Below are positions 1 to 5,662 of a stretch of 5,662 bases of DNA, in pieces. This DNA comes from Verrucomicrobiales bacterium. Lineage in GTDB: Bacteria > Verrucomicrobiota > Verrucomicrobiia > Limisphaerales > F1-80-MAGS106. The notes under the pieces were generated by a model, which worked only from the letters and a program-made list of their open reading frames with translations, was not told where the DNA came from and did no database searches. The translations under genes were made by a program, and so were the position numbers. Each line of letters opens with the position of its first letter. Positions within the stretch are counted from its first letter, which is position 1. The stretch spans positions 1 through 5,662 of the forward strand of contig CANLCA010000232.1 of NCBI GenBank assembly GCA_947487925.1, in the 5' to 3' direction.

Positions 1-68
1 GGAAGACTTCGAAGGATCATCGGCTTGTTTCGGCTGGCCAAAGTCTCTCGAGGGTTCGAAAAAACTAG

Positions 69-96
69 CCCGGGTCCCGCAAAACAGGGACTTGGG
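69..96 (+). other. RNA hairpin in the leader of the rhodanese gene
   Basis: CCCGGGTCCC (69-78) and GGGACTTGGG (87-96) pair over ten positions as RNA, counting two G-U pairs, around the 8-base loop GCAAAACA. The stem is followed by a run of A, not T, so it is not an intrinsic terminator for plus-strand transcription. The two G-U pairs become A-C mismatches on the other strand, so the structure favours plus-strand RNA. It lies about 35 bases before the preferred rhodanese start, so it could be a 5' UTR element or the remnant of an upstream gene end. Its function is unknown. Confidence 0.4.
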
Positions 97-130
97 AAAA
101 ATACAACAGTCAACATCCGCTCAAGGTTCC

Positions 131-520
131 ATGAAAAACTTCCTCACACTTCTCGTCACATCCCTCCTCGCCGCAGCGGCTTATGCGGGCGAATTCCCAG
201 ACATCAGCATCACCGAGCTCAAGGCCGCGATCGAAAAGAAGAATGTCGTTGTTATCGATGTCAATGGCAGCGAATCCTTCCAGAAAGGACACATCCCCAG
301 CGCCATTGAATTCGGCGCGGCTCAAAAGAAACTTGGCAAAGTGTTGCCACAGGACAAATCGACCCTCGTCGTCGCCTACTGCGGCGGTCCCAAGTGCAAC
401 GCTTACACAGCGGCTGCCAACGCGGCTAAAAAGCTTGGTTACACCAATATCAAGCACCTCTCCGCGGGCATCTCCGGATGGATGCAAGCCGGTGAGAAGA
501 CCGAAAAAGCCGTGAACTGA
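131..520 (+). CDS. Exported single-domain rhodanese-like protein
   Basis: The product is 129 residues. It starts with a typical Sec signal peptide: K2, a hydrophobic run from about F4 to A17, and a likely signal peptidase cut after the A-Y-A at 17-19. The rest is one rhodanese domain: VIDV with D43, then the GHIPSA motif at 53-58, an active-site loop CGGPKC with C84 and C89, and a closing GISGW. C84 is the expected persulfide-carrying cysteine. Rhodaneses move sulfur or act as thiol redox proteins; the real substrate cannot be told from sequence. The loop has a second cysteine, C89, where many thiosulfate sulfurtransferases end the loop with arginine, so a redox or non-canonical role is possible. 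I chose the ATG at 131 because it starts the signal peptide directly and has AAGG seven bases upstream; a TTG at 92 would add 13 polar residues in front of it. An IS4 element begins only 28 bases after the TGA stop, so native downstream sequence may have been displaced. The predicted location is the periplasm. Confidence 0.88.
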   Translation: MKNFLTLLVTSLLAAAAYAGEFPDISITELKAAIEKKNVVVIDVNGSESFQKGHIPSAIEFGAAQKKLGKVLPQDKSTLVVAYCGGPKCNAYTAAANAAKKLGYTNIKHLSAGISGWMQAGEKTEKAVN

Positions 521-548
521 GGCCACTGCCCAACTCTATTTTTCGCAC

Positions 549-564
549 CAGTAGCGTCCCACAG
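549..564 (+). repeat. Left terminal inverted repeat of the IS4 element
   Basis: CAGTAGCGTCCCACAG is matched in inverted orientation at 1958-1973 with one difference (G/A at the sixth outer base). The match can be stretched outward to 547 with one more mismatch (ACCAG versus ATCAG). It is the expected binding and cleavage site of the transposase encoded inside. Confidence 0.78.
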
Positions 565-617
565 AAATTGATAAAAAGAGGTTGAGTCGGCATGCCTGTA
601 TCCGCCACAAGGCGGTT

Positions 618-1832
618 GTGAAACAAAAACACAGCAACTCAACCGCGAGTAAATTCCACGCCTTTCATCAGATCTGCAACCTCATTCCGCCGCATTTGGT
701 GTCGAAACTTGCGAGGGAACACGGGTCCAAGAGCGACGCGCGGACCTTTACGCACTGGAGCCATGTGGTCGCCTTGGTGTTCAGCAAGTTCACGCACTGC
801 TTCGGGTTGAACAACCTGTGTGACATCCTGTATCAATTCTCCGGTCCTCTATCGGCGATCCGTGGCGCCGTGCCGCCAAGGCGCAATACACTCTCGCATG
901 CGAACCGGGAACGGCCAGCAGCCATCGCCGAATCACTCTTCTATAGCGTGCTCGAACATCTGCGATCCACATCGTCTGGATTTGGGGCTCGCAAATACCC
1001 AGGCCGACTCAAGGGCCTCAAGGGTGCGATTCACCTTATGGACTCCACGGTCATCGAGTTGGTGGCTAACTGCATGCCCTGGGGCGCTCATCGTCGACGC
1101 AAGGCGGCGGTAAAGTGTCATACACGTCTGAACTTTCAGTCCCTGCTGCCGGGCTATGTCGTGGTGGACGTGGCACGCGAGCACGACAATCTGCGGGCCA
1201 GGGAACTGTGCGCGGGCCTGAAATCAGGGGAAATCGTGGTCATGGATCGTGGTTATGTGGACTTCAACCACTTCAAGGACCTGAGCGCACGGGAGGTGGT
1301 TTGGGTCACCCGCGCCAAGGAGGGAATGAAGTACGACCTGTTGGATTCAAAACCGCTGGAGAAGGGTGGAAAGATCCTGGCGGATGAATGGATCATGCTC
1401 AGCAACCAGTGCCAGGCACGACGAATCGTGGCGATGGTGGAGGTCGACGGGCAGGAGCGTGAGATGGTGTTTCTGACCAATCAGTTGGAGTGGGCGGCGT
1501 CCACGATTCTCGCACTCTACAAAGCAAGGTGGGAGATCGAGATGTTCTTCAAGGAATTGAAGCAGACCTGCAAGCTCTGCGATCTGATGAGCTATAGCGC
1601 CAACGGAATCCGATGGGAGGTCTGGACGGCGTTGCTCGTGCAATTGCTGATGAGATATCTGGCGTGGTGCAGCCAGTGGGGCCATGCGTTTAACCGATTG
1701 TACGCGCTTGTGGCCGGGCTTCTTTGGATAAAGCGGGATGTCCTGGAGATATTGAAAGGCTATGGGACAGCAGCTGGGAGCTATAAATTGCTCGCCAGGC
1801 CAGATCAGGGCTTTTTACCAGGTCTGGCATAG
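618..1832 (+). CDS. IS4-family DDE transposase, intact
   Basis: This enzyme cuts and rejoins the ends of the surrounding element. Using numbering from the TTG at 582, a DUF4372-like N-terminal region covers about residues 24-100 and is followed by the DDE_Tnp_1 fold. Catalytic residues are visible: D154 in HLMDST, D222 in VVMDRGY and E320. E320 lies within the perfect IS4 signature Y313-x2-R316-x3-E320-x6-K327, in YKARWEIEMFFKELK. From 582 the reading frame is 416 residues. I list GTG 618 (404 residues, beginning with KQKHSNS) as the more natural start, because the TTG at 582 directly abuts the GAGG at 578-581 with no spacing and would add residues before the usual family start. Neither start has a well-placed ribosome binding site, as is common in IS elements. 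The frame has no internal stop and runs to TAG 1830-1832, so the enzyme looks potentially active. The gene points towards, and converges on, the minus-strand rve pseudogene. Confidence 0.92.
   Translation: MKQKHSNSTASKFHAFHQICNLIPPHLVSKLAREHGSKSDARTFTHWSHVVALVFSKFTHCFGLNNLCDILYQFSGPLSAIRGAVPPRRNTLSHANRERPAAIAESLFYSVLEHLRSTSSGFGARKYPGRLKGLKGAIHLMDSTVIELVANCMPWGAHRRRKAAVKCHTRLNFQSLLPGYVVVDVAREHDNLRARELCAGLKSGEIVVMDRGYVDFNHFKDLSAREVVWVTRAKEGMKYDLLDSKPLEKGGKILADEWIMLSNQCQARRIVAMVEVDGQEREMVFLTNQLEWAASTILALYKARWEIEMFFKELKQTCKLCDLMSYSANGIRWEVWTALLVQLLMRYLAWCSQWGHAFNRLYALVAGLLWIKRDVLEILKGYGTAAGSYKLLARPDQGFLPGLA
1799..1828 (+). other. Stem-loop at the 3' end of the IS4 transposase gene
   Basis: GCCAGATC (1799-1806) pairs with GGTCTGGC (1821-1828) over eight positions with one G-U pair, around a 14-base loop containing TTTTT. 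It overlaps the last codons of the transposase. There is no T run after the stem, so it is not a standard terminator. It may limit read-through or may be chance. Confidence 0.3.
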
Positions 1833-1957
1833 GTGCTGTGGGACAGCATCGCGGCCATTATACAACCGGACTGGAAACACGATAAGTCTTAAAGCCATTT
1901 GGGCATCAACATCGAAAAAGAGGCCTAAATCACAGGATTTCGATTGGATTACCGTGC
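1833..1957. other. Non-coding tail of the IS4 element
   Basis: These 125 bases lie between the transposase stop and the right inverted repeat. No gene is visible. CTGTGGGAC at 1836-1844 repeats nine bases of the IS end in the orientation of the right end. The next outer bases, AGCATC, match the left end poorly (AGCTAC would complete it). Confidence 0.5.
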
Positions 1958-1973
1958 CTGTGGGATGCTACTG
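1958..1973 (-). repeat. Right terminal inverted repeat of the IS4 element
   Basis: CTGTGGGATGCTACTG is the reverse complement of the left end with one difference. On the minus strand its first bases supply the final CAG and TAG codons of the truncated rve transposase frame. The broken gene thus borrows its stop codon from the insertion sequence. Confidence 0.78.
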
Positions 1974-2816
1974 ATTCAAAACGATGACTCGATCGAGGCA
2001 TTCTCGGCGAATGGAACCTATCAATCGCTCAGCAAATGGATTTTGCCGAGGCGATCTCGGGGCCGTCAACTTCTGCTGGATGCCCATGCCCTTTACTCGG
2101 TGCTTGAAGATCGATCCGCAGATCGAATCGCGGTCCCGCAACAGATACTTGGGCGCGGTGTCATAGGGGAACGCGTTGATAATTTGTTGAGCGGTCCAGG
2201 CGGCTGAGGGTGAATCGGTGATGTTGAAATGAACGACCTTGCGCCGTTCATGGTTTATGACGATCAAAACGTAGAGCAGACGAAATGTCACCGTGGGAAC
2301 CACAAAGAAGTCCATTGCCGCGATGCTGCCCTTGTGGTTCTTGAGAAAAGTCTTCCAACCTTGCGAGGGCTTACCCTTGGACTTGGAACGATACTTCTGG
2401 ATGGTTGCCCTCGAGGCTGTCAGTCCCAGTTTGGCCGATTCGTCACGGATACTCTGGCTGCCCCAAGTCGTGTTGGCACTCCACATCTGCCGGATGAGCT
2501 GGATCACTTCCTGGTCCTTTTCAGGTCGCTCAATTCGGCGTCGGGATTTCCATCGCCAGAACAGCCTAAAATCAGCTCGTTGCCAGCCGATGAGTGTTTC
2601 GGGTTGGAGGATGATCAGAAGGTTTCTCCAATTGGGCCAAACCCTCATAAGGGCAAGCCAAAGCTATCGGTCGGACCGGTGGAGCCTGGGCCTGCGTGGC
2701 TGCAGTTCGAGCACCAGGAGTTGATGGCGCAGGGCCAGGACTTCGAGGGCGAGATCGTGCCGGCGTCGGAAGAACGAAAGTGGGTATGTCAGAACGATCC
2801 AAAGAGTGGCCAACAT
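1974..2816 (-). pseudogene. rve-type DDE transposase/integrase, nonsense-mutated and C-terminally truncated
   Basis: This is the remnant of a transposase of the large 'integrase core domain' group (rve fold, IS3/IS481-like; exact IS family not assigned). The likely start is ATG 2816-2814, preceded by GAGAGAG. The N-terminal part has the family hallmark LALEVLALRHQLLVL. At codon 51 an in-frame TAG (2666-2664) interrupts it. The frame then continues without any shift, from LWLALMRVW through QPETLIGW, WRWKSRR and TWGSQSI to the catalytic domain. Counting from the ATG at 2648, the catalytic residues are D113 (AAMDFFVVPT), D172 (LLRDRDSICG) and E207 (NPFAERLIGSIRREC), with 34 residues between the last two. 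Family members normally continue about 50-60 residues past VIVLN; here the frame meets the IS4 end and stops after one more codon. The family usually has Leu or a similar residue at the TAG, so a single base change such as TTG to TAG is a plausible cause. All three catalytic residues survive, but the missing N-terminal link and C-terminus make function unlikely. Confidence 0.85.
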
Positions 2817-2868
2817 AACTCTCTCAAACTGATCGCAAATCCTCTCCAATCTATCATTTCTCGGCCCG

Positions 2869-3060
2869 ATGGACTTTCAGCCACCCATGGGAGCCAAGCT
2901 CCTGGCGCCTGGGCGCAAGCAGGGCCGCAAACTGTGGGCCGCGTTGATCAGGCAAGTTTACGGGATCGATCCCTTGAGCTGCCCCAAGTGCGGAGCGGAG
3001 CTGAAGATCATTGCTTTCATCGAAGGAAGTCAGATGGCGGTTGTGGAAAAGATTCCGATA
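2869..3060 (+). pseudogene. 3' fragment of an IS91-like transposase
   Basis: One plus-strand frame contains LWAALIRQVYGIDPLSCPKC, then GAELKIIAFIEG and VVEKI. This matches the C-terminal block of IS91-type (Y2) transposases, which typically reads W-A-x-L-I-x-x-V-Y-E-V-D-P-L-x-C-P-x-C-G followed by IAFIxD and an isoleucine-rich segment. The CPKCG may be half of a small metal-binding site. The catalytic tyrosine domain and everything before it are absent. After about 3060 the reading frame stays open to 3234, but family similarity is lost, so either truncation or a frameshift lies near 3050-3060. ATG 2869 is just the first start in frame and is unlikely to be used. This is dead sequence from a third kind of mobile element, next to the start of the rve remnant on the other strand. 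Confidence 0.65.
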
Positions 3061-3076
3061 TCCGGCGGCTGCCGGA
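3061..3076. repeat. Perfect 6-bp hairpin after the IS91-like fragment
   Basis: TCCGGC (3061-3066) and GCCGGA (3071-3076) form a perfect stem around the loop GGCT. IS91-type elements carry short hairpins near their ends that take part in rolling-circle transposition, so this could mark the old element boundary. The stem is short and GC-rich, and could be chance. Confidence 0.25.
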
Positions 3077-3271
3077 CGGGCTGCGGAAAGAGGAATCCGA
3101 TCGAGGACCGCCGCAGGTTCAAGGGAGGACCTCAGGCTGAAATGGTAAAAAGGAGAAGAGAATCGGGTGCCAGCAGCAACATCGGCGAAACGTTGCGACA
3201 GCTCCGAATGCTCTCCTTTGTCTGCAAACTCTGAAAAAGATGGCCATTCCGCTCTGAATCTACTTTCTGAA

Positions 3272-3296
3272 GGGGATCATGGGAGGATCGATCCCC
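3272..3296. repeat. Inverted repeat GGGGATC...GATCCCC
   Basis: GGGGATC (3272-3278) and GATCCCC (3290-3296) are perfect seven-base arms around an 11-base loop. The loop side also contains GGATCGATCC, itself a perfect palindrome (3285-3294), so two foldings compete. There is no T run on either side, so it is not an intrinsic terminator. It stops two bases before a longer palindrome. Confidence 0.45.
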
Positions 3297-3298
3297 TC

Positions 3299-3320
3299 GG
3301 TGGGCCGTCGACGGCTCACC
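3299..3320. repeat. 22-bp palindrome centred on GTCGAC
   Basis: The arms GGTGGGCCGTC (3299-3309) and GACGGCTCACC (3310-3320) are complementary at 10 of 11 positions. The odd pair is G opposite T, which still pairs as G-U in RNA. There is no loop, so it is better explained as a two-fold symmetric protein site or a recombination scar than as an RNA hairpin. It lies about 260 bases before the PVC-type gene. No known operator is recognised. Confidence 0.45.
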
Positions 3321-3485
3321 AAAGCGCAAACCTCCCTTTCTCATCGTTTTCCCAGCGTTCCTTCTTGCTCCAATCCATCGCCAAGATCTATCGTGGAGGG
3401 ACAATCAGAAACCTAATGCCTATCGGTTCAGTAACCCCGCCAGTCCCACGTCTGCTCCGGCGGATGGGATTCAACTCAGGGATGG

Positions 3486-3514
3486 ATCGGGGACTCGTGG
3501 AAGCCGTCTCCGAT
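3486..3514 (+). other. 9-bp stem-loop upstream of the PVC-type gene
   Basis: ATCGGGGAC (3486-3494) pairs with GTCTCCGAT (3506-3514) with one G-U pair around an 11-base loop. It sits about 67 bases before the start codon at 3581, so it may be in the 5' leader. No riboswitch class or terminator is recognised. Confidence 0.35.
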
Positions 3515-3580
3515 GGAACTTTCCCAGCAGTTTTTGGGTGCATGCTGATGGATCCAAAGTAAACTGCCTCCGCATTCACC

Positions 3581-5662
3581 ATGACTAATCGCCCCTCTTC
3601 CCCTCAGATTCCCAGCGTCGTGATATCACTGGCGCTCGCGTTCGCGGCTCATGCGGCCGAACCCGCGAAGGCCGATGCCTCCGGGGGCGTCGGACCCAAG
3701 CCGGTCTTTGAAAGCCCGGTGCTGACCAGCCGTTCTGCGGCCCGGTTCATCGACGTGGACGTGCCGGTGTCCGGCGCCAAGGAATTATTCCTCGTGGTTT
3801 CGGATGAGGGGTCGATCAGTTGCGACTGGTCCGACTGGATCGAGCCTCAGCTCCTGATGACCGACGGGAGCACCAAGGACCTGACGAGAATCCCGTGGAA
3901 ATCGGCCGAGGCCGGGTACGGGGAAGTGCGGGTCGGGAAGGGGAGCGACAACGGACCGCTGATGGTGGCGGGAAAGACCTACAGTCAGGGGATCGGCACG
4001 CATGCGACCTCGACAATCGCCTATGAACTTCCTGCGGGCGTGGCGCGTTTCCAAGCGAAGGTGGCGATCGATGACGGCGGGATTACACGGGGCGGGTCTC
4101 CCAGTGATGCGGCGGTGCGTTTCCAAGTTTACACCCAGAAGCCGGCCGGCACCCCGCGCCGTCCCGCCGCGGCCCCCGCCGCGTTGGTTGAAGGTCCGCC
4201 GCTGGTGCCCGTGGAATTGTTCACGGTGCCGGACGGGTTGGAGGTCACCGTGTGGGCGGCGTCACCCCTTCTCAAAAACCCGACGAACATCGATTTCGAT
4301 GAACGGGGCCGGCTTTATGTAGCTGAGGGCGTGAACTACCGTGGCAAGGGGGGGCGGCGTCCGGAGGGTGATCGCATTGTGATTTTGGAGGACACCACGG
4401 GGGCCGGCCGGGCGGACAAGGCCAGCGTCTTCGTGCAGGAAAAATTCCTCGCGGCACCGCTGGGGGTGGCGGTGTTTGGCAACCAGGTGGTCGTCTCGCA
4501 ACCGCCGGACATGATTGTCTATACGGATGTGGACGGGGATGGGCGTTTCGACGCGGCCATAGATCGGCGCGAGGTGTTGCTCACGGGTTTCAACGGGCGT
4601 CAGCATGACCACAGCCTGCACAGCGTGACGGCCGGGCCGGACGGGCAGTGGTATTGGAACCAGGGCAACACGGGCGCGAAATTCACGGATCGCTCCGGGA
4701 AAACCTTCCGCATGGGCAGCCCCTATATGTTGCAGGAGATCGCCGGCCAGAAGAGTGACGACGGCAATGTGTGGATCGGGGGGTTCACGGCCCGAATGAA
4801 CCCGGACGGCACGGGCGTGAAGATCCTGGGGCATAATTATCGCAACAGTTATGAGCAGACGGTGACTTCGCTAGGCGACATTTTCCAAAGTGACAATGAT
4901 GATCCCCCGGCGTGCCGGGTGACGGCTGTGCTCGAAGGAGGCAATGCGGGGTTCGCTTCAGCCGATGGGAAACGCTCGTGGGAGGCGGATCGGCGACCCG
5001 GGCAGGACACGCCCACGGCTGAGTGGCGTCAGGAAGATCCCGGCACCATGCCCGCCGGAGATGTCTATGGCGGTGGCTCGCCGACCGGGGTCGCCTATTA
5101 TGAGAACGGCGCGCTCGACGAGAAATGGCGCGGCCTGTTGCTCGCGTGCGAGGCCGGCAAGAATGTGGTGTTTGGTTATCTGCCGCGACCTGAGGGCGCC
5201 GGATTCAAGCTGGAGCGGATTGATTTCATCACGTCGAACAAGGAGCGGGAATGGGCGGGATCCGACTTCCTTGGTGGAAGGGCCACCGGAGAGCTCAAGA
5301 CCAAGTTTCGGCCCAGCGATGTCTGTGTCGGTCCGGATGGTGCGATATATGTCGCCGATTGGTTTGATCCCGGAGTGGGCGGTCACGCGACCCGGGACGA
5401 CGGTCAAACCGGCGCGATTTACAGGATCGCGCCCAAGGGATTTGTTTCGCGGGTGCCGAAGTTCGACCTGAACACCACGGAAGGGCAGATTGCGGCACTG
5501 AAGAGTCCAGCCGTGAATGTGCGCAATGGGGGATTCACGAGATTGCGGGCTCAGGGCGGACGGGCTGTGCCGGCGGTCTCCGCGCTGCTGGGGGACAAGA
5601 ACCCGTACTTCGTCGCACGTGCCGTCTGGTTGCTTGCGCAGATGGGTGAGACGGGCCGCGCC
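3581..5662 (+). CDS. Exported NPCBM-like plus PVC-type dehydrogenase/heme-binding family protein, 3' end beyond window
   Basis: The frame is open for 694 codons to the window edge with no stop. Residues 1-25 look like a signal peptide, with a hydrophobic core at about 13-23 and a cut after A-H-A (23-25). Residues about 42-187 resemble the NPCBM/NEW2 galactose-binding-like fold: FLVVSDEG, GIGTHA at 137-142 and DDGG at 164-167. A linker rich in Ala and Pro (about 189-203) leads to the PVC-type membrane-bound dehydrogenase N-terminal domain, a predicted beta-propeller. Its visible family motifs are AEGVNYR (248-254), HDHSLHS (342-348), WYWNQGN (357-363) and YVADWFDP (590-597). From about residue 633 the chain turns helical, with LxxxxxxVxxxG-like units consistent with HEAT repeats. 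Family members usually go on to a c-type heme domain with CxxCH; that part is not in the window. The biochemical role of the family is poorly established; export and polysaccharide-related contexts suggest carbohydrate oxidation at the cell surface. There is no clear Shine-Dalgarno before ATG 3581. Base composition is visibly more GC-rich than in the transposon remnants. Confidence 0.88.
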   Translation, partial: MTNRPSSPQIPSVVISLALAFAAHAAEPAKADASGGVGPKPVFESPVLTSRSAARFIDVDVPVSGAKELFLVVSDEGSISCDWSDWIEPQLLMTDGSTKDLTRIPWKSAEAGYGEVRVGKGSDNGPLMVAGKTYSQGIGTHATSTIAYELPAGVARFQAKVAIDDGGITRGGSPSDAAVRFQVYTQKPAGTPRRPAAAPAALVEGPPLVPVELFTVPDGLEVTVWAASPLLKNPTNIDFDERGRLYVAEGVNYRGKGGRRPEGDRIVILEDTTGAGRADKASVFVQEKFLAAPLGVAVFGNQVVVSQPPDMIVYTDVDGDGRFDAAIDRREVLLTGFNGRQHDHSLHSVTAGPDGQWYWNQGNTGAKFTDRSGKTFRMGSPYMLQEIAGQKSDDGNVWIGGFTARMNPDGTGVKILGHNYRNSYEQTVTSLGDIFQSDNDDPPACRVTAVLEGGNAGFASADGKRSWEADRRPGQDTPTAEWRQEDPGTMPAGDVYGGGSPTGVAYYENGALDEKWRGLLLACEAGKNVVFGYLPRPEGAGFKLERIDFITSNKEREWAGSDFLGGRATGELKTKFRPSDVCVGPDGAIYVADWFDPGVGGHATRDDGQTGAIYRIAPKGFVSRVPKFDLNTTEGQIAALKSPAVNVRNGGFTRLRAQGGRAVPAVSALLGDKNPYFVARAVWLLAQMGETGRA

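Larger units (their letters stand above)
549..1973 (+). mobile_element. IS4-family insertion sequence, 1,425 bp
   Basis: The element is bounded by CAGTAGCGTCCCACAG at 549-564 and, inverted, CTGTGGGATGCTACTG at 1958-1973, matching at 15 of 16 positions. It contains one transposase gene that fills most of it, and the length is normal for IS4 elements (about 1.4-1.6 kb). The right boundary is independently supported: the neighbouring rve transposase frame reads in register up to base 1974 and stops matching its family exactly where the repeat begins. The flanks, ending ...TTTTTCGCAC on the left and starting ATTCAAAACG on the right, do not share the 8-13 bp duplication expected after a simple insertion. 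The element may therefore have lost one original flank by deletion or recombination. A second possible right end at 1836-1850 matches the left end less well. Confidence 0.8.
3061..3580. other. About 520 bases without a supportable gene
   Basis: Short open frames exist on both strands (for example plus 3167-3562 and minus 3388-3582), but none shows a recognisable domain, a good ribosome binding site or a family resemblance. The minus-strand one overlaps the start codon of the next gene. The stretch contains three stronger inverted repeats (3272-3296, 3299-3320, 3486-3514) and presumably the promoter and leader of the gene starting at 3581. I could not identify a convincing -35/-10 pair. Confidence 0.5.

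Noticed and set aside
69..96. Intrinsic terminator in the first 100 bases
   Set aside because: The plus-strand hairpin is followed by A residues, not T. On the minus strand there is a T run, but the stem is weaker and there is no minus-strand gene for it to end.
92..130. TTG at 92 as the start of the rhodanese
   Set aside because: It would place 13 polar residues before a normal signal peptide and lies inside the leader hairpin. ATG 131 begins the signal peptide directly and has AAGG at a good distance.
549..3060. A composite transposon or a defence/cargo system between the mobile elements
   Set aside because: No cargo gene lies between the elements, the three transposases belong to different families, and no pair of matching IS copies flanks anything.
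2229..3140. A 303-codon plus-strand open frame
   Set aside because: It runs antisense to the rve transposase remnant and then out of frame across the IS91-like fragment. Its translation shows no domain, while the other frames carry clear family motifs.
3061..3580. tRNA, CRISPR array or known riboswitch in the long gap
   Set aside because: No cloverleaf arms, regularly spaced direct repeats or known aptamer consensus could be seen on either strand.
4262..4834. A 190-codon minus-strand open frame
   Set aside because: It is antisense to the PVC-type gene in GC-rich DNA, where opposite-strand frames stay open by chance. The plus strand carries the recognisable motifs throughout.
4944..5471. A 175-codon plus-strand open frame
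   Set aside because: It is a shifted-frame shadow inside the PVC-type gene, with a composition rich in Arg, Pro and Ser and no family signature.

Overview
The window looks like a chromosomal piece of a Verrucomicrobiota-type (PVC superphylum) bacterium. The main reason is the large gene at the 3' end. It joins a secretion signal, an NPCBM-like carbohydrate-binding domain and the N-terminal domain of the PVC-type 'membrane-bound dehydrogenase / heme-binding' proteins, an architecture that is abundant in Verrucomicrobiota and Planctomycetota and rare elsewhere. The assignment is by recognition of the protein family, not by a database search.

Layout. Bases 1-130 are a leader with one RNA hairpin. 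Bases 131-520 encode a small exported rhodanese-like protein. Bases 549-1973 are an IS4-family insertion sequence with a complete transposase (stop at 1832) and recognisable terminal inverted repeats. Bases 1974-2816 (minus strand) are the remains of a second, unrelated transposase of the rve/DDE type, broken by an in-frame TAG and cut off at its C-terminus exactly where the IS4 end begins. Bases 2869 to about 3060 (plus strand) are a 3' fragment of a third, IS91-like transposase. Bases 3061-3580 hold no gene I can support, only several inverted repeats. Bases 3581-5662 are the PVC-type exported protein, which runs off the window.

How it fits together. The two host genes, both predicted to be exported, are separated by about 2.5 kb of layered mobile-element debris, then about 0.5 kb of non-coding sequence. 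There is no sign that they form an operon or share a pathway. The order of events that best fits is decay of an IS91-like element and of the rve element, then arrival of the IS4 element with loss of the rve gene's end. No matching target duplication is visible at the two IS4 ends, so a simple insertion is not supported.

I did not find convincing evidence of an undescribed defence, regulatory or biosynthetic system. The points most worth a second look are the exact IS4/rve junction without a target duplication, the single-stop pseudogene, the extra internal copy of the IS4 end, and the unexplained palindromes upstream of the PVC-type gene.
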